Source: Gambelia wislizenii (Eukaryota > Chordata > Lepidosauria > Squamata > Crotaphytidae). From it: a stretch of 64,000 nucleotides of DNA. The stretch is from the NCBI GenBank assembly GCA_030847615.1, contig JAUMIR010000001.1:446578687-446642686 (forward strand), in the 5' to 3' direction. Positions within the stretch are counted from its first letter, which is position 1; every line of letters starts with the position of its first letter. Both the position numbers and the translations under genes were made by a program. The notes under the pieces are model-generated. The model was not told where the DNA came from and searched no databases. It was given only the letters and a program-made list of their open reading frames with translations. This document shows positions 44,239 through 56,158 of the stretch, piece by piece.

Positions 44239-45014
44239 ATTTTTTATAACAAAAGGTTTCCTACAATTTACTGCTTGTGACAACAAAATACAGGAGTAGA
44301 CTATATACTAGTAATGATCTGAAGCTGTCTGACAACCTCCAGACCCAGTACTGACCCCACTCATTAGCAAAATGCAACTTCAGTCACCACACTGATATTT
44401 ATCACTGAATTTTGTGACAAAAACAATTAAAAACATTCTTAGTTCACTTTAAAACTGCTTGTGTAATTGTGTGGTTTAAAAAAATAAATTCAAAATACAT
44501 TTTTAGAGCTGACAGGTAATAATGGTTTGTTTTTCACATAAACAAAATGTGTATAATTTTGTGCTATAAATATTTCAACAAATTCCACATTAATAGGGAG
44601 TTAAGTAAATTTTTGCCTGGATGCCTCTTGTAATTGTTATAAAATATGGAAACTTGTAGTTAAAATGCAAGTAACCAACAATTGTGATGATGGAAATTTC
44701 CCATAATTTTTGGTATGATAACTCATAAATCCAATTTGACATGGTGGCTCATCAATTTACATGAATTTTTGACCTTTGTCAGCTGGTCATCTGTGGGTCA
44801 GAGGCAAGCTGTATGGTTAAAACAGCTCCTTATATGGGCTGGTAAGGGTCACCAGAGAACAATTCCAAGTGTTAGATTTTAAGACTTCAGCCTTTCCAAC
44901 ATCATGGACTCATTAAGTCAACAGCATTATGTTACATGACAGCAAAACAAGTTGGAAGAGCTACTGTATTCACCATACCAGTTAAGTGCTAAAAACACCA
45001 CTTCCTTTGGGTGT
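44239..45014. other. IFT43 intron 2, no feature seen
   Basis: AT-rich sequence without recognisable repeats or exons. A Tigger-like left end follows at 45015-45100 (ACAGGTTGACATCCATATCC). Confidence 0.3.
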
Positions 45015-45288
45015 ACAGGTTGACATCCATATCCATAGGTTCAGTATCCTCAGTTTCACTTATCCATGTCAAAAAAAAAATAAATCTCTAGGACTGCTAG
45101 GACTTACTGGTTTACAGCTTTGTTTCTTGGCCACGCCTGCATGCACTTGTTCTTTTCAGGACATGAAGTGAAACTGTCAGAAAGAGACTACAGTTTTGAA
45201 CAAAGTGATTTCTCATTGAGGAGGAAATCTTGACTAGGGGACTATAGAAGCCCTTAGAGCAATTATTCCCCACTTTTTTTCACTGGAG

Positions 45289-45417
45289 GAATCCTAGAAT
45301 GATAGAATCGTATACTTGGAAAATACCACAAGGGCTATCCAGTCCAATCCCCTGCCATACAAGAATAAACAATCAAAGCACTCCTGACAGATGGCCATCC
45401 AGCCTCTGTTTGAGATA
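45289..45417 (-). mobile_element. CR1 LINE 3' fragment (reverse)
   Basis: GAATCCTAGAATGATAGAATC, GGGCTATCCAGTCCAATCCC and GACAGATGGCCATCCAGCC correspond to the reverse of the CR1 3' end. Confidence 0.8.
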
Positions 45418-45518
45418 ATGTTCAGGTCTCAGGAAACCCCTGCATAAAAATGATTATATCTCCAGCTCAGAAAAAGTTCATTCCCCCCCCCCCGCCAAGT
45501 CATAACCTTTTGTAGAAT

Positions 45519-46179
45519 TGTCATGTCCCGTGAGTCTGATGAGGCTATAGAGTCAGAGGAGGAGGAGGACATGGCAGGTAACGGCCCTAAGGACCCTGGC
45601 ACAGGTTTATCTACACCTGTGTCAGCAGTGAACCCTGCCAGCCTAGAGGCTTGAGCAGAGGAAGAGCCTGGTCCAAGTGGGTTGGCATCAGTCCCAGCGG
45701 AGCGTCCTGCCCGTTCAGATAAGGATGAAGAAGAAGAGAGGGGCTTACCTCCACCATCGTATACCCAGCAGTGAACTCAAAAGGAAGCTCAAAGGAAGTC
45801 TCTGAGACTTTATGAGAAAAACCTGCTTGTTAAGAAACACCCGACAAAGCCTTAATTGCTTTTTATATGCTGGGAGAGGCACTGGAGGCTTTGTCAGACC
45901 AACTGATCTTCCTGGTGAAAGCTTCCTGCTGACGTCATTGCCTGGATTCCAGTTATCTTGACTCCTGTTACCTTGACTCATGCTTAGACCTTGGACTGTC
46001 CTTGACTACTCTACTGCCTGCTCCTGTTGACCCTTGGACTGCTTTGGACCACACTGACTGATTGCTATAAGCCTCTGACCTTTTGGACTGTTTGCATTCT
46101 TGTGAGCTAATTAACAGTTGGCTCCCTTCCCAGACTAGTGCTGTTTATACTTTGCTGGTACCTAGATGCTTTCTGGACA
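45519..46179 (+). mobile_element. Probable solo LTR
   Basis: Starts TGTCATGTCCCGTGAGTC and may end TTTCTGGACA at 46179. The flanks AGAAT and AGAAC match at four of five positions. The start and the 'gaggaggaggaca' and 'ccttggactg' blocks resemble the LTR at 56159-56758, so it is probably a related LTR-retrotransposon (Gypsy-like by inference). The right boundary is tentative. Confidence 0.55.
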
Positions 46180-46480
46180 AGAACCCCTAATGACCTCTCA
46201 TGGAACCCTCGGTTACCAGAGAACCTGGGCTGAAAAACCCTTAGAGGATTGCCCAAGTTTTGGATAACGTAGAAAGTGGTATTGCTAAAAGCTAAAGAGC
46301 CTAAAGCAGGGATGGGTAACTTCAGAATGTCCATGGACCAATTTTGTTATGTTACTCACAGTGAAGATCCCTTTCCTAGGATGTAAAGTCAAAATGCAAA
46401 TGTTAATATGATTACAGCAAAATAATAAACTGAATTCTCTTTTCTCTCTTTTTCTTACATTGTTTATTGCACACTTCAAG

Positions 46481-46548
46481 CGTCCAACATCTAAACCTGA
46501 TGTCCGGGAAGGAGTTTGGTCTGGCTTGGCTGGTATGAGTACTTCCAA
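46481..46548 (+). CDS. IFT43: IFT43 exon 3
   Basis: The polypyrimidine tract (TTTTCTCTCTTTTTCTTAC) and acceptor ACTTCAAG precede it; the donor GTGAGT follows. In phase 0 it encodes RPTSKPDVREGVWSGLAGMS then TSK, leaving phase 2. The Trp-containing 'GVWSGLAGMSTSK' aligns with the 'GGWAGDSVKASK' segment of human IFT43. The match is weaker than for exon 1, but phase, splice sites and order agree. The conserved C-terminal half of IFT43 should be encoded beyond the window. Confidence 0.75.
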
Positions 46549-47074
46549 GTGAGTGCAATTTCATTTACATTTGGAACAATGTAAAATACGTGGTTGGGAT
46601 CATCTGGATAATTTCCTAGATCTTCATTGTTGTTGTCCTGTAAATCTTCTTATATGCCAGATAATAGACCATGATGCATGGCCTTAATGGAAAAAAACAA
46701 GTTAGAGATTAAAAGCATGCATATGTGTGTGCGCGCACATGCATGCATGTGCAATGTCAGGATAATTTTTTCACAACAGGGTTCCCCTTTATTGATTAAA
46801 TGAACAATAAGAGAAGCATTTGTTCTCCTCTAATTACATATATTGATTTATGTGGAAAGAGCTATTGGGGAAATGGTATATCAGATCTGATAATAATTAA
46901 TTGCTTTCAATTTCTTGATTGTCTTCTATGTTGTTGCTTTTTATGAATTTGCAACTATAAGTTATCTATCTTAGCAATGGTATGAAATATATATTTTAGA
47001 CAAAGCAAGATGTAGTTGCTTTAGACTATGAAACTCCATTTCTCATGATATTGGTGATTACAGCTATTATAGAG
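46549..47074. other. IFT43 intron 3, no feature seen
   Basis: AT-rich; a short alternating GT/CA/GC stretch lies at about 46722-46750. Confidence 0.35.
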
Positions 47075-47432
47075 TATACTAGTATAGCTGTACCTGGCGT
47101 AACATATGCCATTATGTGCCCTGCTGTGGTTTCAAGCGGTGGTTGTGGTGTGGAGCCTGGAGTGGCAGTGTTCCTTTTATACAGTTCAGCTACATGATAT
47201 TATTTTAGGGAAAAAAATATTGCATTGTTTTACATGTGGGTGGTGAGTGGCTGAGTGAGTGAGTGGAGGGAGGGGGCCTTGTGAGGCTGGGGGTGTAGAT
47301 GCAGATTGAGTGGCAGGAGTAGATTGTGAGGTGGAGAGGGAATTTATGTGTGGGTGGTGATTGGCTGAGGGAGTGAGCCAATCAGCACACTGGGAAAGGA
47401 AATATACCCAAGCCTTTTATATCTATAGATCC
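47075..47432 (+). repeat. Unclassified dispersed repeat
   Basis: Third locus of the family at 22929: AGTATAGCTGTACCTGGCGT start, CCAATCAGCACACTGGG and CCCAAGCCTTTTATATCTAT end. The interior has GAGTGAGTG repeats. Confidence 0.5.
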
Positions 47433-47947
47433 TCATTCTTTTCTCAGTCTACTTCTCTTCAGTTAAAGCAACAAAACTACTATTGAGTAACTTTGACACA
47501 AAGTAGTGTAGAATCTGTTGATATAGGTGGCTGTGAGTTTCTCCCTTTGTTTTACAATCTTAATTTATGCAGAACATAACTGTAGTATTCCTGGATTGGC
47601 TCAGAGTACTGGCAGAAGAATTGAGGCAGCAGCTGGTAATCTTTATCATCTCTCTGCTTCTTTAGCAGAATATCCTCTGAGCTTCTCTTGCTGAAGAAGC
47701 TGTCCAACTCCACTATTACCTCTGTTGAGAGTCACTCCGCACGTTATAGTGGTCCTGCATGGTGATCATGTAGGGAAATAAGAACTGACTGCAATGTGTG
47801 TATTGATGTGGCACAAAGTTTTTTTCCCCAGCTGACAATTGATCAAGTAGCTAATGTATACAGTAGGTTCCCAGTCCAAGTAATGGCACTTTAATTGTGA
47901 ATCTGAATTTCCTTGATTAAAATTTTTTGAAATTTACGGTATTGTAC
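47433..47947. other. IFT43 intron 3, no feature seen
   Basis: No exon or repeat recognised. Confidence 0.3.
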
Positions 47948-47950
47948 TGA

Positions 47951-48606
47951 GGGCTTGTCTAAACGAGCCCCCCCCAAAACGTAGTGCCCTGCAGAAAAAG
48001 CAAGTTGCAGCAGCTGCAATTTGTCTTAACAGTAATTATATCCCCAGCAGCCTCCATAAGGTTCGTATCCCAGATGACAGCTTAGGAAGGGAGACGAGGG
48101 CTCTTTCACCCTCTTCCCCCTTCCTCGACCCCATGGATGAGTGGTGGAAAAACCGGACAGATGGGGGGAGGGAACCGAGGAAGGAAGAAGAGGAGGAGAG
48201 AGAGCCCTCCTCCCTTCTCTGCCTGTGGTGGTGGTAGTGGCGCGGTGGGTGGGAATGACAGCTGTGCTCCCCCTTCCCCATCCCTGATCGCTCGGTGGGG
48301 GGGAATGGTGGCTGCGGACTGCTTGCTTGCTTGCAAGCCCCGCCCCCTGCACTTGTCTGGCCAATCGGCAGTACGCTTCCTCTCATTGGGGCAAGCGAAT
48401 CAGATCAATTTGCTTGACCTAATAAGCAGGAATGCACCCACCTTGTTGTTTTTTAAAAAGACAAAAAAAGCCATGAAGGCTTTTCTGATGAGTTTTTTTG
48501 CTTCCCCCCCACTTTACAATAGGACGAATTCACATGGGATGCCATTAGGACATGTAGGATTCTCCTCACATTCTGTGAGGAGATTTTTCACTGTTTGGAC
48601 AACCCC
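47951..48606. mobile_element. Harbinger-like non-autonomous element with TGA duplication
   Basis: Left terminus GGGCTTGTCTAAACGAGCC and right CACTGTTTGGACAACCCC form inverted repeats. TGA directly repeats on both sides (47948-47950 and 48607-48609). The interior is GC-rich with CCAATCGGCAGTACGCTTCC. A 202-codon ORF through it reflects GC content, not a gene. 656 bp; the 3-bp duplication suggests PIF/Harbinger. Confidence 0.7.
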
Positions 48607-48995
48607 TGAATGTCTAGAGGCAGGTAGTACAGAGTACTTTTCCTATATGAGTAAGAGACAGAGATGCCAATATCGATCACACTCTGAAATAGACTGGTTA
48701 TTTTATAGTTATGTGATAAGTACAGTCAGCCCTCCATATTTGTGAGGTTTAAGGGTGCAGGATCCCCGCGAAAGTAAAAAAAAAAAAACACAAATATATA
48801 CAGTGAAAGTGGGGAAGGGCTCTCCAGGTTTGTGAAGTGGACAGCTGGGGGGGGGGCTTCCTGGTGGAAGGGAGGGAGTACGAAAAAGTGTGCCTGGCGG
48901 CCAGGCTCCTCAGCTGCTGCCGTCCCTCCTGAAGCAGCTGTATCCACATTCATGCAGCAGCGCCTCACTTCCCAAGCCAGACCCCAAGCCAGATG

Positions 48996-49452
48996 CTGCT
49001 GTGCTAGTTCTTGGGAAGAGCGGAGCAACAGAGATCCCCATTGCTAAGCACTCCCAAAGCCTGCAGAACAGTCACCTTCAGAGGCTCTTGGCAACAGAGA
49101 TTGTTGGGGCTCTGCCTTCTCCAAGCCTCACACTGCTCTGTTAGTGCTTGGGGAAGGTGGAGCAGCAGAGATCTCGGTCACCAAGCGTCTCCCAAAGCCT
49201 GCAGAGCAGCTGGCTTTGGAGATGTTTAGCAATGGAGTTCACTGGGGCTCTGCTTTCTCCATGCCCCACGGTGCTCTGTTAGTGCTTGGGGAAGGCAGAG
49301 CAGCAGAGATCTTGGTCACCAAGTGTTTCCCAAAGCCTGCAGAGCAGCCGGCTTCAGAGATGCTTGGCAACAGAGATAGCTGGTGCTCTGCCTTCTCCAA
49401 GCCCCATGCTGCTCTGTTAGTGCTTGGGGAAAGCAGAGCAGCAGAGATCTTG
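48996..49452. repeat. Tandem array, 137-138-bp unit
   Basis: Units begin at 48996, 49133, 49271 and 49409 with CTGCTCTGTTAGTGCTTGG-like sequence. Each contains AGCAGAGATC, CCAAAGCCTGCAGAGCAG and CTCTGCCTTCTCCAAGCC. The fourth unit is cut by an insertion and resumes at 50665. Confidence 0.85.
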
Positions 49453-50664
49453 GGGGTCAGTTACACAGGAGAATTAAGTGCGGAAAATGCCGGCTTACCT
49501 CGCTTTTGCTCCAATGCCGAGTTGTTTACATGATTTTGTCCAAAATTAGTTGTTCCGATAAATTAGTGATTTTGCATTTCACACAGCTGGAGGGGGGGAA
49601 GGAATTAGTTCATTGCAGAGATGCGGCAGCACTACTCAAAAGGGGGGCCTTGGCAACTTCTGGGGCCTCCTGGGCAACCCCCCAAAAGAGGCCTGCAGAC
49701 TAGAGGTGCCCCCTTTCCCCCATTCTCGAAGGAGGGAGAGGCAAGGGAGGTTGCCCTCCATGGCCAGAGGCCTCCGAGCCAAAGCGAGCTCCAATTGCCC
49801 CTCCTACCGAAGGAGCTCAAAGCCCGGCTCTGGGGCCGGCCTTTCCCTTTCCCTCACATCTGTCCCCTTCAAAGGTCAGCCTGCCCCCCTCTGCCCAGAC
49901 TCTGTGTCCCAGTGCTGTGGCCTGAAGCATATCTGAGGAGGTTTCTTCCAAAGCGGCCCAGAAAGTGGCTGGTGGGGAAGCGCCCTTAAGCTTTCCATGG
50001 GTCAGACTGGGTCCGGGTGGAGCCCGCATGAGCCCAACTGGGGAGGGGTGAAGGCGACACCCATCTTAGCCCCCCACAAGGGAGGAGCACAAGCCACCGC
50101 GGTGCCTCTGGGCTCTGCCTGGACAGGCGTCAGCGGCAGAAGCCAGCTCACTTGGCCCAAGGGCAAGGCACAATGATGCTTCCCCACAAGCCGCTTCCTG
50201 GGCCACTTTGGGAGAAACCTCCACAGATATGTTTCAGGCTGCAGTGCCGGTTTGTTGGGCTGCAGAGTCTGGGCGGAGGGGGGCAGGCTGCCCTTTGAAA
50301 GGGATGGATGGGAGGGAAAGGGAAAGGGAAAGGTTGGCCCCAGAGCACACCCGGCCTGGGGGATTTCTCTTGCCCAAGCATAGCAGAAAGTGGGCCCACA
50401 CCAACGTGCCACAGGGATGCGGCAACGCTGCTCAAAAGCCCTGCCTTGTAAGCCTGCCCCCTTTTGCGAATTTGTTGTAAACATGGCCTTTTGTGAATTG
50501 GTTGTATCAAAAAGTTGGGGAAAATAACAAAAGCTGTTACCGTGCTATTTTGGGGTATTTTTGCTCCCCTCCTTTTTAATAGAGTGACCTGGTCCGAAAT
50601 GCATGGGGACCATTAGGAATCTTGGCAAATTCTTTGTGGATTTTTTTGCAGTGTAAACGACCCC
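49453..50664. mobile_element. Nested Harbinger-like element with large inner hairpin
   Basis: Termini GGGGTCAGTTACAC and GTGTAAACGACCCC are inverted. TTG flanks both sides (49450-49452 and 50665-50667), and removing the element restores the tandem-unit sequence GAGATCTTGGTCACC exactly. Inside, 49834-49987 and 50173-50338 form an inverted repeat. A direct repeat GATGCGGCA(G/A)C lies at about 49620 and 50416. No transposase. Confidence 0.75.
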
Positions 50665-50884
50665 TTGGTCACCAAGTGTCTCCCAAAGCCCACAGAGCAG
50701 CCAGATTTGGGAGGCGGTTGGCGGCAGCCATGGTGATTGCTGCTGCTTCCCACTCCCGAATCCCAAGGCTGTTGTGTGAATGTGCACTGGGCAGCCTCAG
50801 GTTTCAGGGGGGCGGAAGCAAACCCGCAAATAATCAGATCCGTGGATGTCAAACCCGCGAATGGGGGGGGGGGATGATTGTTCT

Positions 50885-51784
50885 TCATGTTTGCCAAGAA
50901 GGGAAGCAACCATTAACATTTCCGAGGTCTAAGTGCATGGTGTATATATCTTCTCCCTCCATCTGTCAGCAAAGATTTAAACCAGGGATCTTCTGATCTG
51001 CATGCTTGTCCCAATCTACTCAAATGGAGGGGGAAATTGAGACTAAAACAGTCTTATTCAGATTCCATTGTAGTTATTCAGACAGCCCATTATTTTTCTC
51101 TGTCATGGCCTTACCCTTTAATGCATTCATCCAGGCCTGGATTTTTGCCTGGACAATAGTCTTATCTGCTTGGCTCCCTGCATTTCTACATCATCTTCCA
51201 GCCATTCTGCCTGTTGCTGATGGCTCTACATTCCACTCTCCTTGGACAGATGGCTTGGCTCTGCTCTTGCAAGTGGATTACTCTCTTTTGGATTTAGCAT
51301 TCTCAGGGATGGTTTAACCAGTCTGACAAATCAGCATTGGCGGGGGCCCCCAAGGTCAATAGGGCCCCCTGATGACCCGGGAGGAGCCAGCCCCCTCCTA
51401 CCCTCCACCTCCAAAAACCTCCTGCTGGCTTTAAAAAAAAAAACATGTTGTGTCCGAAAGAGAAAGAGAAAGAAGTAGCAGAAAGAAGCAGCAGCCCTCC
51501 TAGCAGAAGCTGGAGGGAGTTTGCTGCTGCAAAATGCAAGCCAGCCAGGGGTGTGTATGTGTGTGTGTGGGGGGGGGATTTGAAAGTTGTCTCTTTCCTT
51601 CGGAAAGGGCTTCTTTATTTCTTTCTTCCTTCCCTTCCCTTCCTTGCACATAGATCCCCTCCATCATCTTTCCAGCTGCTTTTAATCTGTCTTGGTTCCT
51701 TTCCCCTCCCTTTCCCCCTTGGTCTTCTTCAGCTTCTTCCCCTTGCTGCGAACTGAGTTCAGCCTCCAAAAGAAATTTGTGTGT
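50885..51784. other. IFT43 intron 3, no gene seen
   Basis: Contains a G-run near 51570 and CT-rich sequence at 51590-51730. No exon recognised. Confidence 0.3.
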
Positions 51785-52012
51785 GTTTGCCTATGTGCTT
51801 TCAAGTCATTTCTGACTAAGGCCAACCTACCATGGGGTTTTCTAGGCAAGGTTTATTCAAAGGAGGTGTGCCTTTGCCATCCTTTGAGGCTGAGACAGTG
51901 TGACTTGCCGAAGGTCAGCCAGTGGGCATTCGTGGCTGAGTAAGGATTCAAACCCTGGTCTTCATAGTCATAGTGCAATGCTGAAACTTCTACAACACTC
52001 AAGCTCTTTTAA
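51785..52012 (-). repeat. Sauria-type tRNA-derived SINE (reverse)
   Basis: GCTTTCAAGTCATTTCTGAC tail region, GGGTTTTCTAGGCAAGGTTT, GTGTGACTTGCCGAAGGTC and reversed head GATTCAAACCCTGGTCTTC. Confidence 0.8.
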
Positions 52013-52133
52013 CAGAAGAATATAAAGAATATAAATTAAAATTTGAAGTAATATTACTGGGAACAATGGTTTTATTGTTGTCACTAAAATACCAGTATCC
52101 CATTAGTGTCATGTGAAAGGCATTGGCCTAGAG

Positions 52134-52464
52134 CAGTGGTTCTTAACCTTTTCTTTACTAGGGACCCCCTTTAAATATCTTTTGTTGCCCCAAGACTTAA
52201 CTCAAGATTTAAAACCCTAATAATAATAGCTGACAACAACAACAATACAATTAGACCATCCATTAAACTTTCCCTCAGAGGCACTCTTGCTTCTTCCTGC
52301 AAGTTTGTGGCTACAGTGGATTGAATGGCAATGTGCAGGCCAAGCCAGCCAGCCTTTACCTTGGTTCCTGTCACATGGCTACTCCACTACAGGGAGGACA
52401 AAGGCCTTCAAGCCTTTGTGGACCCCCTGTGAGGACATTGCGGACCCCAAGTTAAGAACCACTG
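52134..52464. mobile_element. hAT-type MITE
   Basis: Termini CAGTGGTTCTTAACC and GTTAAGAACCACTG are inverted. The flanking 8-mers GCCTAGAG (52126-52133) and GGCTAGAG (52465-52472) differ at one position, matching the 8-bp target duplication of hAT elements. 331 bp, no transposase. Confidence 0.85.
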
Positions 52465-52572
52465 GGCTAGAGAATGCTGGAAAAGGAACAATGCAACCAG
52501 ACCTTGAGAAGGGTGCTGGCAGGAGGATTCTGGAAGGTGTAATCAACGATTAACTTTTCCAGGCTCTGAATG

Positions 52573-53068
52573 CATCCTAGAATCATAGAATCATAGGGCT
52601 GGAAGGGACCCCAACAGCCATGCCATCCAATTGGCTTCTGTCCTACAGGAACACACAATCCAAGCATTCCTGACAGATGGCCATCCAACCTATGTTTAAA
52701 AAAACCCAAAGAAGGAGACTCCACCACATGCTGAGACAGTGTATTCCACTTCTGAACAGCTTTTTCTGTCAGGAAGTCCTTCCTAATATTCAGGTGGAAT
52801 CTCTTTTCCTGTAGTTTGAACCCATTGCTCCATGTCCTAGTCTCTGGAGCAGCAGAAAATAGGCTTGCTCCTTCCTCAGTATGATATCCCTTCAAATATT
52901 TAAACATGGCTATCACGTCACCTCTCAACCCTCTCTTCTCCAGGCTAAGCATACCCAGCTCCCTAAGCCGTTCCTCATAGGGCGTAATGGCTTCCAGACC
53001 TCCCACCATCCTTCTCAGTATCTTTCTTGAATTGTTGTGCCCAGAACTGGAAACACTATTTCAGGTGA
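52573..53068 (-). mobile_element. CR1 LINE 3' end (reverse)
   Basis: The minus strand encodes ERLRELGMLSLEKRGLRGDV, MFKYLKGYH and NGFKLQEKRFHLNIRKDFLT in one mostly open frame of CR1 reverse transcriptase, then the CR1 3' end ATGATTCTATGATTCT. Confidence 0.9.
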
Positions 53069-53142
53069 GGTCTGACCAAAGCAGAATGGAGTGATACTAT
53101 TACTTCCCTTGATCTAGACACTACTCCTATTAATGCAACTTA

Positions 53143-54160
53143 GGAGATTTTCACACGCCTAAAATACCCTTTGAAGAAATCGGGACAGAAATATTTCTGT
53201 CCCGGAAGCAGCGCCGCGGTTCACATGCCCAGTCCCTTCTCCCGATATGCCATCGTCGTCACGCTGGGTTATTTCTTCCCTCTTCCAGAATATTTTATTA
53301 ACTGTGAACTCCCGCTTCAGCCAGTGGCATTGTCAACATTGCCCAGGAAATTCAGGCAAACTGAGGCATGGAGGAAACTGAGGTATGGAGGTTGGCATAT
53401 TGCTGCTAGTTGCCCCAGTGAAACAAAGAGACATGCAGCATGCAGCAGGAGGAGAATGGCTGGAAAATTATGCAGGAATGCAGGGTGCAAGTGGCTGCTC
53501 TGAGTGGAGGTGCCTCCATGAATGTGGCAGCAGACTACCAGGGCTCCTCTGTGCCTTCCTCCTCATCCCACAGCTGCTGCTCCTGCCTAGGGAACTGAAC
53601 ATGCTTCCAGAAGCCACCACTGCCACCTCAGCCTCACATGTCCCAGCCAGTGTCATCATCAGCATTGCCTGGACAAAATAGGAAATGTAGGCAAATTGAG
53701 GCATGTTGGGGAGGGAGAAGAGGAAGTAGTGGAGGATGGAGAATTGCGGGTCCAGGTGAGTGTATAGCAGCAGCTGAACTCGGGCACCTCCCTGCAAAGA
53801 AGAGGCCCTGGCGGAGTGGAGGCAGGTGAGGGCAGATGGGAGAAACTGAGGCATGGAGGAAACTGAGGTATGGAGGGCAGCATGCTACTTCCAGTTGACC
53901 AGGAATAATAGAGACATGTGGAGCGCAGAAGGAGGAGGAAGAGGAGGTTGGTGACTGGTGAGGCAGCAGAGGCAGTGGTGGTGCATGGGGTCTATTCCTC
54001 CTCCCCTTCCTGCTTTTGCTGCTGCATGCCGTGTGTATCTGTTTTGCCCGGACAACACCAGTGACGCCACTGGCTGGAGTGCACAAGCTCAATCTGCACC
54101 TGCTCAGATCTGCGGATACTGAACCCATGGATGCTGAGAGCCCTCCGTACTCAACCTGGA
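53143..54160. repeat. Composite MITE-derived region with direct repeats
   Basis: Starts with a small element (TTTTCACACGCCTAAAATACC; ACAGAAATATTTCTGTCCC palindrome). Two copies of CTGAGGCATGGAGGAAACTG with similar downstream sequence lie about 490 bp apart (53357 and 53847). Its right end GGATACTGAACCCATGGATG ... GAGAGCCCTCCGTA resembles a Tigger-like terminus. ORFs here are compositional. Confidence 0.45.
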
Positions 54161-56153
54161 TGTGCTAATAGTGTTTCCATGGCTCAGTTATGTGTTTCTA
54201 GAAAAGACTACCATACCAATTGTTCCTTCTTGGAATCCTCCTACTTCCTCTCACTTTCCTAGTGATTTTTAGTTTAACTGGCAGGGAATAAGAAATTGAC
54301 ATGCAGTTTTTAAAATCCACATATATATTTGAAAATCCATTATGCATCCAGGATTGTTGAACACTATTATTCCCTTAACACTTTGAAATTTCAGGTTTAA
54401 GAACTGCTAAACTATCTTTCTCTTTAAAAAGGAGGCTTTAAAGGAACTGTAAAGATTTTCCATAAAAGTCTCAGGAACTCTGTGAACTGCCTATTCTTCC
54501 TATTAACACTTTGTTTTATTTTATTTTATGCAACATGCACTGGTATACAATGGAATTAAAATGGGTTAGACAGTGCTATTAATACAATTTATCTTTAGCC
54601 CCATCTGGAAAGAGAGGGTGGAAAAAAGAAAGAAAGTAGCTTCGGACTGAAGCTAGCTCAAATGATTCCATTGAATTTCCTCAGTATTGTACAAAAATTT
54701 TCCCATGTTTGTACATGAATAGATTGAACTATAGCACTGAATTGGCCTACATTGTGCAACTTCCAGAGAACCACAAGTAAAGGAAGATCAAGGTGCACTG
54801 AACAGAAGGGATAAGTATGAATAGTAGTGTGACCATTAAAATACACTCTGCTTTGACCCTCGGTGTAGTTAACCCTACCAAATCTTCTTCACCCACACTC
54901 CATTGTCGCTCCTTCTATAGCAGGTTACCTTTAACCCTAATACTGTATAGATTACTTCTGCTGCAAAGACTTCTCTCTAACCAGCAGAGGGCACTCAAGT
55001 TGTGTTCTAGAAACTGTACAGATGTACTTAATGACATCATTACCTTTGATAAACAGACTTACAGTAAATGGCCCGTTATGTTAGCTCATGCATTATATTT
55101 ATAAGACACCAGAGGAAAAGAGCATGCACTTGCTGAAGAGATCACCAGGTGTCTGGCAAAGAGTACTTATTCTCATATGTTAAGAAATTTAAATTGCTTG
55201 AAAGGGGTAGGGGGTAGAGTGAGAGATTTACTGAAATCCCCCTTTGAAACACACACGTATACACACATACACAGAGAGAGAGTGTGTGAGAGTAGTACTT
55301 GCTTCTACTTTACAGATCTTCTTTTAAAGGTCTGTTACAAATAGAATCTGTTTGTTTCTCTTCTCTCTCCCCTCTCTTAATATGGATGGATAAGAGTACA
55401 TGATAAGCCATGCTGGATGAGAGCAGAGGCCTATCTGCTCCAGCCTTCTATTCACATTGTGATTAATAAGATATCTATGAAGAGCCCACCAAGCAGACAG
55501 AAGTGCAACAGAATCTTTCTACATGTGCTTTCAGCAACTGATATAGGCAGGTATATTGCCTCTGGTACTGGAAGGAATATTGCATTGTACTGTTTTGTTT
55601 ATACCTTACCTTTCTTCCAAAGCTGAGACTCAATCCAGCATACAAAATACACACAAAGACAAGTAAAAATACACATAGATTAAAACATAATTATGTTTAG
55701 ACTAGCGTTCAAGTGTCTACATAATTAAAACCATTTAAAATATAGCCATTCAAAAGCAAATGATAAAGTAGTACAGCACACCAAGAGAAGCCCTTTTCTT
55801 GTAAACAGTCTGTTTTCAAAAATTTGTTGGAATAAAAACATTTTTGCCTTTAGTAGCCTAGCCTCCAGAGCCTAGGAGAAGCCCTCTCTCATGTTTCCAT
55901 CAGATATGCTTGTGAGGGATACATATTGATCATGACACGTGCTGTAGTCTTTAGTAGTCCCATATTAAGTAATTTGTCCAGTCCCATTTTAATTAAATTG
56001 GTGGTCATCACTACTAGATCTTCTGGCAACAAATTTCACAGCTTAACTAGGCACTGTATAAAGAAGGACTTCCTTTTAACTGTCTTAAATCTCTCAGTTT
56101 AAGTCAGTCACTATTCTTGTCTTATGGAAGAGGAAGAAAAGTTTTGATATGTT
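54161..56153. other. IFT43 intron 3, no gene seen
   Basis: AT-rich. A reverse L2-like 3' end may lie at 55580-55680 (TATACCTTACCTTTCTTCC). CA/GA-rich tract at 55247-55292. No IFT43 exon found. Confidence 0.35.
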
Positions 56154-56158
56154 TTAAC

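Larger units (their letters stand above)
48723..50880. mobile_element. Long Tigger/pogo-like non-autonomous element with internal tandem array
   Basis: Left CAGTCAGCCCTCCATATTTG follows TA. The right terminus is degraded (ATGATTG at 50880) but preceded by CCGTGGATGTCAAACCCGCG, the standard right-arm sequence of the family. The interior holds a 137/138-bp tandem array (48996-49452) split by a 1.2-kb insertion (49453-50664). No transposase. Confidence 0.65.

Noticed and set aside
48137..48745. 202-codon plus-strand ORF
   Set aside because: Lies mainly within a non-autonomous Harbinger-like element and runs past its end; no domain and compositional bias.
48996..49452. CRISPR array or satellite
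   Set aside because: Units of 137-138 bp are contiguous without spacers and lie in a transposon in a vertebrate intron.
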